Positions 44,340-52,764 of a stretch of DNA of 64,000 bases are shown here, one piece after another. How positions within the stretch are numbered: the stretch's first letter is position 1; the number at the start of each line of letters is the position of its first letter. Source of the DNA: Anaerolineaceae bacterium (GTDB taxonomy: Bacteria; Chloroflexota; Anaerolineae; Anaerolineales; Anaerolineaceae); assembly GCA_030653365.1 (NCBI GenBank), contig JAURZL010000019.1:1-64000 (forward strand), given 5' to 3'. A program made the position numbers and the translations under genes. Below the pieces are notes generated by a model. It saw only the letters and a list, made by a program, of their open reading frames with translations. It had not been told where the DNA came from and made no database searches.

Positions 44340-45290
44340 ATGACGAAGCAAACCATCCGCGGACGTGTGATGAGCCTGCATTCAGGTTTCTACCATGTTT
44401 TCCTGGAAGATGGGCGGGAGATTGTCTGTCATCCTCGTGGACGCTTGAAGCAACGCCGGCGTGATGAAATTCGTGGGGATATCATTGCCATGGGCGATTT
44501 GGTGCAGGTTTCCATACAATCTGATGGAACAGGTGCGATTGAGGAAGTAGAACCCCGTAAGAACGCGTTGATTCGTTCAGCACCCGACGCAAGGGGAGAA
44601 TATAAACAAGTGCTATTAGCCAATCCCGATCAGATTGTTCTCGTTTTTTCCTGTGCGCAACCAGCCCCTCATTTACGGATGTTGGATCGGTTTTTGGTGA
44701 TCTGTGAACAACAGGGGATTGATATCATCATAGCTGCCAATAAAGTGGATCTGGTTGGTGAAGAAGCAGCACAAGACTTATTTGGTATGTATACAAAAAT
44801 TGGTTATGAGGTTGTTTATACATCAACCAAAAGCAGCCTGGGGGTGGAAACATTAAAGAATCACCTGAAAAATAAGTTATCAGGTTTGGTTGGACCATCT
44901 GGTGTTGGAAAATCGAGTCTTCTGAATGAAATTCAACCATCATTGGGATTAGCCATCAGTAATGTCAGTGAATCAACCTCGAAAGGTCGTCATACTACTG
45001 TTGTTCGACGTTTGTTTCCATTGGATATTGGTGGATTTGTCGCAGATTTACCGGGAATCCGTATGCTTTCTTTATGGGATATTGAACCAGTAGAATTGGA
45101 TGGATATTTTCCGGAACTGAGAACGCGTGTGGCAGATTGTCAGTTCAGTGACTGTTCGCATGTCAATGAACCGGGCTGTGCTATAAAAGCTGGTGTGACC
45201 AATGGTGAGATCCATTATGAACGCTATGAATCGTATTTGCGTTTGCGGTTTGGTGAAGTAGATGAATGGATTGACGATATAGAGATGTAG
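44340..45290 (+). CDS. rsgA: Small ribosomal subunit biogenesis GTPase RsgA
   Basis: The 316-residue protein is a circularly permuted GTPase: G4 NKVD (134-137) precedes G1 GPSGVGKSS (185-193) and G3 DLPG (236-239). An N-terminal OB fold (about 1-75) and a C-terminal Cys/His zinc site (DCQFSDCSHVNEPGC) are present. RsgA assists late 30S assembly. It lies three bases after the PBP gene, and the repeat copy C follows it. Confidence 0.95.
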   Translation: MTKQTIRGRVMSLHSGFYHVFLEDGREIVCHPRGRLKQRRRDEIRGDIIAMGDLVQVSIQSDGTGAIEEVEPRKNALIRSAPDARGEYKQVLLANPDQIVLVFSCAQPAPHLRMLDRFLVICEQQGIDIIIAANKVDLVGEEAAQDLFGMYTKIGYEVVYTSTKSSLGVETLKNHLKNKLSGLVGPSGVGKSSLLNEIQPSLGLAISNVSESTSKGRHTTVVRRLFPLDIGGFVADLPGIRMLSLWDIEPVELDGYFPELRTRVADCQFSDCSHVNEPGCAIKAGVTNGEIHYERYESYLRLRFGEVDEWIDDIEM

Positions 45291-45365
45291 CCTGGTTTTT
45301 GCATTAATTCGCTTTTTGTTATACGATTTATAAAGACAAAGGGTTATTTAAATAAAAAGCTGTCA

Positions 45366-45428
45366 GGGTGTTTTTGGCGGTGGTACCACCGCCAAAAACA
45401 CCCGCCAACCTCGTTTATTAAGATGATA
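45366..45428 (+). repeat. Dispersed intergenic repeat, copy C (perfect palindrome)
   Basis: GGGTGTTTTTGGCGGTGGT (45366-45384) is followed directly by its exact reverse complement (45385-45403), a 38-bp palindrome with no loop. The shared tail GCCAACCTCG and TTTATTAAGATGA follows. It is the best preserved copy. Confidence 0.9.
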
Positions 45429-45445
45429 CGACAAAGGGATTGGAT

Positions 45446-46471
45446 ATGAATAAACAGCGATTAACCTGGGAAAAAATCAGTCTGGAACTTATAAGGCCTT
45501 TTCGAATTGCTTATGGTGTGGCTACTGTACGTGATACCCATTGGATTCGACTGGAAGATGACATTGGTTGGGGGGAAGGAGTGATTCCATCTTATTACCA
45601 GATATCAAATGCAGAACTATATGCTTGTTGGAATAGAGCATCAAAATCAGATGTGCCTTTTCCGGTATCCATTCATCAGGTGCAGGGATGGATTGGAGAA
45701 GACGGTCCGGGACCAGCAAGATGTGCACTGGAATTGGCTTTACTGGATCGAATAGGACGGATTGAAAACAAACCGCTGTATCAATTGTTGGATTTACCAA
45801 ACCCAAAGAAACTGGTTACTTCGTATACTATCTCGATCAGTACACCACAGGAAATGGCCGCTGCAGCCAGGTCAATTAAGAAATATCCAATTCTCAAGAT
45901 CAAGCTGGGAAATGAGGAAGATGAAGCCTGTATTGCGGCAATTCGCGAAGTGCGACCAGATGCAAAAATAAGAGTGGATGTCAATGGAGCATGGGATTTA
46001 CCCACCGCAAAAAAAATGGTCAGGCGTCTGGCAATTTATGATTTGGACTTAATTGAACAGCCGCTACCCCGAGGTCAAGTTACAGAACTAGGAATCCTCC
46101 AGTCTACCACCAACATTCCGATTGTGGCAGATGAATCTGCACAGACAATCGATGATATCCATTCATTGGGATTGGCTGGTGTGGCTGGCGTCAACCTGAA
46201 GTTAATGAAAGTGGGTGGTGTCTTAACTGCCCTTGAAATGATGCGTGTGGCGCAGGAATATAACATGCGAATTATGCTTGGCTGCATGATCGAAACATCG
46301 ATTGGTGTGACTGCAATGGCTCATCTCAGCGGTTTGGCCGAATGGATCGATCTGGATGCTCCTTTGTTAATCAAAAATGACCCGTTCGAGGGTCTAACCT
46401 ATGATAAACACTTGAAAATATCCGTTCCAACATCCCCAGGAATTGGCGTCCAGACCAGAAGAACAAAATAA
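45446..46471 (+). CDS. Dipeptide epimerase of the enolase superfamily (L-Ala-D/L-Glu type)
   Basis: The product (341 residues) has the enolase-superfamily barrel: ILKIKLG (KxK base at about 150-152), RVDVNGAW, LIEQPL, VADES, and KLMKVGG with a C-terminal Lys. These residues bind Mg2+ and epimerise the alpha carbon of dipeptides, most often L-Ala-D-Glu from peptidoglycan. Exact substrate cannot be read from sequence. AAAGGG lies seven bases before ATG 45446. The NlpC/P60 gene follows after 28 bases. Confidence 0.88.
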   Translation: MNKQRLTWEKISLELIRPFRIAYGVATVRDTHWIRLEDDIGWGEGVIPSYYQISNAELYACWNRASKSDVPFPVSIHQVQGWIGEDGPGPARCALELALLDRIGRIENKPLYQLLDLPNPKKLVTSYTISISTPQEMAAAARSIKKYPILKIKLGNEEDEACIAAIREVRPDAKIRVDVNGAWDLPTAKKMVRRLAIYDLDLIEQPLPRGQVTELGILQSTTNIPIVADESAQTIDDIHSLGLAGVAGVNLKLMKVGGVLTALEMMRVAQEYNMRIMLGCMIETSIGVTAMAHLSGLAEWIDLDAPLLIKNDPFEGLTYDKHLKISVPTSPGIGVQTRRTK

Positions 46472-46499
46472 TATAATCAGACCATGCAGGGAGTAAATC

Positions 46500-47510
46500 G
46501 TGATTGAGAATATTAACTCTATCCTGGAATCATTCCAGGAACAGTTCAAAGACCACAGAGAAAGCGTTTTTGAGGTTGATGCTGTGATAGCGACCGATAA
46601 TCGAGTGATTTTAAAGGGAAAATTACTGGAAGAACAAATGGTACAGGCGTTACAGGCAGCGATTTATGGAATTCACCCTGCTGCTTCTGTTGACATTTCA
46701 GGATTGACTGTTCTATTGAAAAAAGATAATAAACGCCTGGCTGTCAATACCAACCTAACCGGTTTGTACGCTGGACCATCCTTTCAGCACGAACAATTGA
46801 GCCAACTGCTATTTGGTATGCAGGTGGAAATTTTGGAAACGAAGGATGAATGGGTATTTGTGCGTCAATTGGACGGATATTTAGGCTGGATGTATTTTCC
46901 ATACCTATCTGAAACTACTCTACCTTCCCCTTCTCATATTGTCATTGATCCAGTAGTACTTATCCATGAAACAGCTGATTTTGGTGCACCAATATTGACC
47001 CGTGTATTCGCAGGTACGCCAATGGTGATAGCAAAGAAGAAAACAGATTGGTCATTGGTGCAGACAAATGTTACTGGCTGGGTATCATCCAGGAGTCTCA
47101 GGGCCATCGAAGAAGTTCCACAAACCATTGCTGAACGGCGAAGAATGCTTGAACAGGATGCTAGAGCATTTATAGGATCACCATATTTATGGGGTGGTTG
47201 TTCCACGAATGGGTTTGACTGTTCGGGATTTACACAATTGGTTTACCGGATGTCGGGAATTCCTATACGTAGGGATGCGGATATGCAATTCATGGATGGA
47301 AAGAAAAAAGAGGCGTCGTTTGAGTCTGGGGAGCTGCTCTTCTTTGGTGAGAAGAAAGATGTCCATGAAATTATTACCCATGTGGGTATCAGCCTGGGTG
47401 ACTGGTCAATGATCCACGCTTCACGCGCCAGAAATGGCGTTTGTATTGAAAATATTCTTGCTGTTCCTCACTTAAGAGACAGTTTTCTGTTTGGATGTAC
47501 ATATTATTAG
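46500..47510 (+). CDS. NlpC/P60 cell-wall peptidase (YkfC-like)
   Basis: The 336-residue protein has two N-terminal SH3-like regions (about 65-145 and 150-205) and a C-terminal NlpC/P60 domain. The nucleophile Cys is at about 241 in GFDCSGFTQLV, followed by an active His in ITHVGI and HASRA. There is no signal peptide, so the enzyme is probably cytoplasmic and may cut gamma-D-Glu-diamino acid bonds in imported muropeptides. The dipeptide epimerase is upstream and a peptide importer downstream, the same functional group as ykfBC. The start is GTG 46500 with GGGAG just upstream. Confidence 0.87.
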   Translation: MIENINSILESFQEQFKDHRESVFEVDAVIATDNRVILKGKLLEEQMVQALQAAIYGIHPAASVDISGLTVLLKKDNKRLAVNTNLTGLYAGPSFQHEQLSQLLFGMQVEILETKDEWVFVRQLDGYLGWMYFPYLSETTLPSPSHIVIDPVVLIHETADFGAPILTRVFAGTPMVIAKKKTDWSLVQTNVTGWVSSRSLRAIEEVPQTIAERRRMLEQDARAFIGSPYLWGGCSTNGFDCSGFTQLVYRMSGIPIRRDADMQFMDGKKKEASFESGELLFFGEKKDVHEIITHVGISLGDWSMIHASRARNGVCIENILAVPHLRDSFLFGCTYY

Positions 47511-47723
47511 GTGAATTTGAATGAATTAGCAACCTGATAGCTTGTTTTCCTGTGCAATTAATAATTGTTGTTGGCTAAATAAGCAATTCAAAAACCATGG
47601 TTCTTATAAATAATTAAATTAATGGTCAATGAATTTCCATCCTATATCCGCAGTGGTTTGCCTAAGGGAAGGGCAATGATTATAATGGAAAGGAAGTTAG
47701 CCAATTCCTATGAGGAGGAGACA

Positions 47724-49673
47724 TTGAATTCTACCCGCCTGAAACGGATATCCTTTTTGCTTTTGATTTTCTTGTTCCTATTAAGTGCCTGCCAATCGCA
47801 GACAATACCGACAACAACCATTCAACCTGTGAATCTCACACCTGAAATGGTTGAGCCTACATCTGACCCTACACCTGAACCACCGAAAAGCCTTGTAATA
47901 TGCATCGGTGAAGAACCGTTAACCCTGTATCCCTATGGTGGTAACAGCCGCGGAATGTGGTCAATCCTGGAAGCAATCTATGATGGTCCGGTGGATACGG
48001 TGAATTTTATGCCTGAACCGGTGATTTTGGAAAAGATTCCGGATTATGAAAGCGGTGATGCTCAAATTAATACGGTTGCTGTAAAGGTTGGCGATCGCAT
48101 AGTGGATGCTGGTGGATCTGTTGTGACGTTATTAGCAGGAGTGAATTTTTTACCAGCTGGTTGTAATGATAAAAGTTGCGCTGTGGAATGGGATGGAGAG
48201 TCAACAGTTGAAATGGAACAACAGATTCTGCGTTATCAACTCAAACCCGGTCTGTTGTGGTCAGATGGCGAAGATCTAACCGCCAATGATTCTTTTTATT
48301 CTTTTCAGATCGCTTCTGATCCAGCCTCCCCAGTAAACACCTATTATTTAGAACGAACTGCCAGTTATGAAGCCTTTGATGCGGTACAAACGCAATGGAT
48401 TGGTCTGCCAGGTTTCATCACTCCCCATTTAGGAGATCTATTCTGGTTACCTTTGCCACAACATGCCTGGGGAGAGTTGAGTGCGGAAGAATTATTAACA
48501 GCAGTCGATTCAACACTAAAACCTTTGGGCTGGGGACCTTATCAGATTGATAACTGGGTCGCTGGTAGTCATATTGAGCTGAGCAGAAATACAAATTATT
48601 TTCGAGCTGATGAAGGTTTGCCAAAATTTGAAAAACTGGTTTTCCGCTTTTTAGGACCGAACGCGGATAGTAATCTAAAGGCTTTAGAGATTAATGAATG
48701 TGATTTTGTGGATGCCACAGCAGAACTGGACCAACAATTGGTGGACGTGGTCGAACGCAGTAATTTGGGAGAAATAAACGCATATTTTGGTCAGGGACCA
48801 GAATGGGAGCATCTGGATTTTGGGATTGTTCCATCCAGTTATGATGATGGCTATCAATTTGATGTTGATCGGCCGGATTGGTTTGGAGACGTTCGCATGC
48901 GAACAGCCATTGCCTATTGCAGTGACCGTTTTGGGATTGCCAACCGTTACTTTGTTAATCGATCTGCTGTCCCTGCCAGTTTCTTCCCGCCTTCCCACCC
49001 AGCGTACAATGGCAGCCTGACGACAATCCCATATGATGTTGATATGGGCAATTTGCTCTTGGATCAGATTGGCTGGCGTGATGATGACAATAATCCCTCC
49101 ACACCACGCATATCCCTCGGTGTTCAAAATGTTCCGGATGGAACGCCATTGGTTTTGGATTTGGTCTCAACCCAATCTGAATTGAGACAACTGGTCTCCG
49201 CAGACCTGGCACGCTCGCTGATGGCTTGTGGAATAGAGACTGTTATGCAGCATGTATTGCCCACGGAGCTCTATGCACCTGGACCAGAAGGAGTTATGTT
49301 TGGGAGAAACTTTGATCTGGCGCAATTTACCTGGCAGGCTGGTCGTTCCAACCCATGCTTTTTATATACCAGTGACCAGATCCCCAACGCAGAGAACTTA
49401 TGGGTGGGTGCAAATATTACTGGATTTTCAAGTGAAATATACGATCAAACATGCCAGTTGGCACAAAGAGCTGCTTTGGATGACAGTGAGTCTCATGCTG
49501 AAATTCAACGGATCTTTAATGAAGACTTGCCAGTATTACCGCTATATTACCAGTTAAAAATTGCAGCAAGCCGCCCGGATTTTTGCGGTTTTAATGCGAT
49601 CGATGTTAGTGGACGCAGTGTATTATACGAGCTTGAAGGCTTTGGGTATGGAGAAGTCTGTGTAAATCCATAA
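47724..49673 (+). CDS. Family-5 peptide-binding lipoprotein, ordinary domain order
   Basis: The product (649 residues) has a lipoprotein signal (LLLIFLFLLSACQ) and a short Thr/Pro linker. The family-5 elements come in the usual order: LVICIGEEPLTLYPYGG, YQLKPGLLWSDGEDLTAND, LGWGPYQIDNWV, FGDVRMRTAIAYCSDR. The TTG at 47724 has GAGGAGG a few bases upstream; a longer reading adds an unlikely pre-signal tail. It stands alone; the downstream importer has its own promoter and binding protein. Its order makes it a useful comparison for the rotated proteins at 16409 and 50032. Confidence 0.85.
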   Translation: MNSTRLKRISFLLLIFLFLLSACQSQTIPTTTIQPVNLTPEMVEPTSDPTPEPPKSLVICIGEEPLTLYPYGGNSRGMWSILEAIYDGPVDTVNFMPEPVILEKIPDYESGDAQINTVAVKVGDRIVDAGGSVVTLLAGVNFLPAGCNDKSCAVEWDGESTVEMEQQILRYQLKPGLLWSDGEDLTANDSFYSFQIASDPASPVNTYYLERTASYEAFDAVQTQWIGLPGFITPHLGDLFWLPLPQHAWGELSAEELLTAVDSTLKPLGWGPYQIDNWVAGSHIELSRNTNYFRADEGLPKFEKLVFRFLGPNADSNLKALEINECDFVDATAELDQQLVDVVERSNLGEINAYFGQGPEWEHLDFGIVPSSYDDGYQFDVDRPDWFGDVRMRTAIAYCSDRFGIANRYFVNRSAVPASFFPPSHPAYNGSLTTIPYDVDMGNLLLDQIGWRDDDNNPSTPRISLGVQNVPDGTPLVLDLVSTQSELRQLVSADLARSLMACGIETVMQHVLPTELYAPGPEGVMFGRNFDLAQFTWQAGRSNPCFLYTSDQIPNAENLWVGANITGFSSEIYDQTCQLAQRAALDDSESHAEIQRIFNEDLPVLPLYYQLKIAASRPDFCGFNAIDVSGRSVLYELEGFGYGEVCVNP

Positions 49674-49709
49674 AAAATTATGGTTTCATTTCAATAAATA
49701 GGGTGTGAT

Positions 49710-49765
49710 GAGTGTTTTTTGGCTGGCGAACGTCAGCCAAAAAACACTCTGCCTTTATTTATGGA
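49710..49765 (+). repeat. Dispersed intergenic repeat, copy D
   Basis: GAGTGTTTTTTGGCTG (49710-49725) pairs perfectly with CAGCCAAAAAACACTC (49734-49749) around an eight-base loop, followed by TGCCTTTATTTATGG. The arms match copy C in pattern, while the tail is shortened. Confidence 0.75.
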
Positions 49766-49854
49766 AAAGTAAAGATTATGGTATATCCATATTTTATTAA
49801 CTTACAAATTACCTGTTTTTCCGCTTAAAATATCATAAATAATGGCATGATATG

Positions 49855-49883
49855 TTGACTATACGGGCACTGTATGCTATATT
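49855..49883 (+). promoter_or_regulatory. Promoter of the second peptide ABC operon
   Basis: TTGACT (49855-49860) and TATATT (49878-49883) are separated by exactly 17 bases. The leader before ATG 50032 is about 140 bases. Confidence 0.8.
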
Positions 49884-49885
49884 TA

Positions 49886-49903
49886 CAACACAAAATTGTG
49901 TTG
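49886..49903 (+). promoter_or_regulatory. Palindromic operator candidate downstream of the promoter
   Basis: CAACACAA and TTGTGTTG are perfect inverted repeats around AA, three bases after the -10, so the transcription start lies within it. A repressor site is likely, but the regulator is not identified in this window. Confidence 0.6.
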
Positions 49904-50031
49904 ATGAAATTTAATGTTGAGGGATGACGCCACGTTTAAAGCCAATAAAAAGCGGTTATTGGCAATTTGTGGTATTTAGTCAGCACAAAAAATCATCTCG
50001 TTCGATCCAAATTTTTAAGGAGGAGAATAGA

Positions 50032-52656
50032 ATGAAACGAAATACCCTTATGTTGTTAGTAGGTATGGTCATCATTGCCAGTATGGTATTGGCAGCATGT
50101 CAACCTGCTCCAGCTCCAGTTGTGGAAGAACCCGCTCCTGCAGAGCCAGTCGTAGTGGAACCAACCGCGGTTCCAGAAGAACCAGTTGAAGAACCAATGG
50201 AACCAACTGTAGAACCGACACCAGAACCAGTTCGTACCACCCGTGTGGGTGGCTGGCTGGATGAAATTGTAGTGTCTGTTGTGGATAGTGCATCCGCTGT
50301 AACCCAGATTCAAGCTGGCGCAATCGATATTTATGCCGCTGGTATGTCATCAGATGCATTGCCTGAAATTGAAGCTGCTGGACTGGATTATGCACAAAGT
50401 AATGGCCTATACTACGAATTAACTTTCAATGCCTATGGTCCATTCTTTGATCAATCCACTGGCGCAGTCAACCCCTTCTTCTATGCGAAAGCACGTGAAG
50501 CAATGAACTGGCTGGTTGACCGTGATTATATCAATCGCGAAGTTTACAATGGTGGTGCATTGCCAAAATTCTGGAGCATCATCACCAACATGCCTGACTA
50601 CACCAAAATGGCTGAAACTGTTCGTCGTTTGGAAGCAAAATATGCTTACAATCCTGAAGCAGCAGATGCTCAGATGGAAGAAGTCATGCTCGGTATTGAA
50701 GGTGTAACCAGAGGAACTGATGGTAAATACATGTTCGGTGGTGAGCAAGTCACCCTGATCTTCATCATCAGAACCGACTCTGATAAAACCCGTGTCCCGA
50801 TCGGTGATTACGTAGCCAACCAACTCGAAAGCATTGGTTTTGCAGTCGATCGCCAATACAAAACCTCATCAGAAGCCTCCCCCATCTGGGTGAGTGGCAA
50901 TGTTGCTGATGGTCTCTGGCATCTCTACACTGGTGCCTGGTCTGCCACCATTATTGACCGCGATGAGGGCGATAACTTCGAATTCTTTGATACCCCACAA
51001 TCCGCTTATGGTTTCTCATCCACATGGCAGGCATTTACATCCACCGCTTTAGGAACCCCTTATGGCGATCTGGCTGATAAATTAGCCTACAACAAATTTG
51101 AAACCATTGAAGAACGTGATGCCGCTATGGCTGAAATGCTTGAGTTAGCGCTAACCGAATCCATTCACGTCTGGTTGATTGATGGTAAGAACTTCACACC
51201 TTATCGAGAAGGTTTGGATGTTACTTATGATCTGGCAGCCGGCGTAGATGGTTCCATGATCTGGCCATACACCATCCGATTAACGGGTGAAGAAGGTGGT
51301 CAATTGAAGTGGGGTGCTCCCGACTTGTTTGTTGATCCCTGGAACCCGATTGCAGGCTCCAACTGGGCTTTTGATCAGGCGATTGGTCAAGCCACCTGGG
51401 GCGATGCTTACATGATCGATCCCCACACTGGTCTTTACTGGCCACAGCGCTTTGATCGTGCTGAAGTTACCATTCAAACAGGTTTACCGGTTGGTAAGAC
51501 ACTCGATTGGGTCGACCTGAAATTTGCAGACGAAATTGTTGTCCCTGAAGATGCGATTGTTGACTGGGACGCCGAAAATCAGGCATTCATCACCGCTGCT
51601 GAGAAATTCCCGGAAGGCACAACTGCCAAACGACAGAGCATTGTGTACTATCCAGCCGACCTTTTTGACACTGTCAAATGGCACGACGGTTCACCGCTTG
51701 ACCTGGGTGACTTCATCTATGCATGGATCATTACCCTGGATTTGGGTAAAGAAGCCTCCGCCATTTATGATGAAGCCTATGCCGCGAATGCAGAAGCACT
51801 TCTGGCTAACTACAAAGGTTTCAAAATTCTTTCTGAGAATCCTCTGACCATTGAAGTTTGGGGTGATTCCTATCAGACCGATGCTGAACTGAATATCACT
51901 ACCATGTGGCCTTCCTTCAGTTATGGTGAAGCTCCGTGGCATGTTTTAGCTATGGGTGCCCGTGCTGATGAAGCTGGTGAACTTGCCTTCTCAGGCGATA
52001 AAGCTGATGCTAAATCCACCGACACAGCCACCGTTGAGTGGTTCAGCCAGATTGGTGGTCCAAGTCTTGAGATCGTATCCAAATGGCTTGATACAAGCAT
52101 TGAAGAATCTTACATTCCTTACACGACTGTGCTGTCCGCTTTCATCACACCAGAAGAAGCTTTAGCTCGTTATGAGAATGCAAAAACCTTCTTTGCTGAA
52201 TATGGTCATTACAATATTGCTACAGGACCATACATCCTGAGCGAAGTATTCCTGACCGAAAAAATCGCAACCTTAATCCAGAATCCTGACTTCCCTGATT
52301 TATCTGATAAATGGGCACAATTTGGTGATCCAAAAGTTGCAACCATTGAACTAGAAGGTGAAGGCAGCGTGGTTTTGGGTGGCGAGATTGTCTTTGATGT
52401 CTACGTAACCTTCGATGGTGAACCCTACGAAGCTGACGAGATCAAAGAAGTCAAGGGCTTGCTCTATGATGCTACCGGCCTAATTGTCGCAGTAGTTGAA
52501 GGCGTTCTGGTAGAAGATGGTTACTACACCATCACCGTACCTGCAGATGTTTCTGCAGCTATGGAAGCCGGCGCCAGCAAGCTTGAAGCTGTGGTGGTTC
52601 CTTTCACTGTAGCTATTCCGTCCTTCGTTGCACTAGAATTTGTGACCGTCAAGTAG
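50032..52656 (+). CDS. Large peptide-binding lipoprotein, rotated family-5 fold with C-terminal beta domain
   Basis: The product (874 residues) has a lipoprotein signal (MVIIASMVLAAC) and a Pro/Glu/Val linker. It starts with segments normally found in the middle of the fold (WLDEIVVSVVDSASAVTQIQ at about 72; FFYAKAREAMNWLVDRDYI at about 150-170). The usual N-terminal segment comes later (LKWGAPDLFVDPWNP at about 425; VKWHDGSPLDLGDFIYAW at about 548). YNIATGPYIL follows only at about 726. A beta-sandwich-like domain ends the protein. The break lies after GTGPY, not before it as in the 16409 protein. GGAGGAG precedes ATG 50032. Confidence 0.85.
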   Translation: MKRNTLMLLVGMVIIASMVLAACQPAPAPVVEEPAPAEPVVVEPTAVPEEPVEEPMEPTVEPTPEPVRTTRVGGWLDEIVVSVVDSASAVTQIQAGAIDIYAAGMSSDALPEIEAAGLDYAQSNGLYYELTFNAYGPFFDQSTGAVNPFFYAKAREAMNWLVDRDYINREVYNGGALPKFWSIITNMPDYTKMAETVRRLEAKYAYNPEAADAQMEEVMLGIEGVTRGTDGKYMFGGEQVTLIFIIRTDSDKTRVPIGDYVANQLESIGFAVDRQYKTSSEASPIWVSGNVADGLWHLYTGAWSATIIDRDEGDNFEFFDTPQSAYGFSSTWQAFTSTALGTPYGDLADKLAYNKFETIEERDAAMAEMLELALTESIHVWLIDGKNFTPYREGLDVTYDLAAGVDGSMIWPYTIRLTGEEGGQLKWGAPDLFVDPWNPIAGSNWAFDQAIGQATWGDAYMIDPHTGLYWPQRFDRAEVTIQTGLPVGKTLDWVDLKFADEIVVPEDAIVDWDAENQAFITAAEKFPEGTTAKRQSIVYYPADLFDTVKWHDGSPLDLGDFIYAWIITLDLGKEASAIYDEAYAANAEALLANYKGFKILSENPLTIEVWGDSYQTDAELNITTMWPSFSYGEAPWHVLAMGARADEAGELAFSGDKADAKSTDTATVEWFSQIGGPSLEIVSKWLDTSIEESYIPYTTVLSAFITPEEALARYENAKTFFAEYGHYNIATGPYILSEVFLTEKIATLIQNPDFPDLSDKWAQFGDPKVATIELEGEGSVVLGGEIVFDVYVTFDGEPYEADEIKEVKGLLYDATGLIVAVVEGVLVEDGYYTITVPADVSAAMEAGASKLEAVVVPFTVAIPSFVALEFVTVK

Positions 52657-52703
52657 AAGAAAAGTTCACAAATTTTACATAGCAGTCTAATTGAGTACTA
52701 AAG

Positions 52704-52737
52704 GTAGGGGCAAGGCGATCACTCACCTTGCCCCTAC
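52704..52737 (+). terminator. Strong hairpin between binding-protein and permease genes
   Basis: GTAGGGGCAAGG (52704-52715) pairs perfectly with CCTTGCCCCTAC (52726-52737), with flanking TTGAG/CTCAA. There is no T tract, so it may act as an mRNA stability element. Similar GTAGGGGC palindromes are repeated in other bacterial genomes, so it may also be a repeat. Confidence 0.75.
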
Positions 52738-52764
52738 TCAATCAATTATAGGAGGTAATATCCT

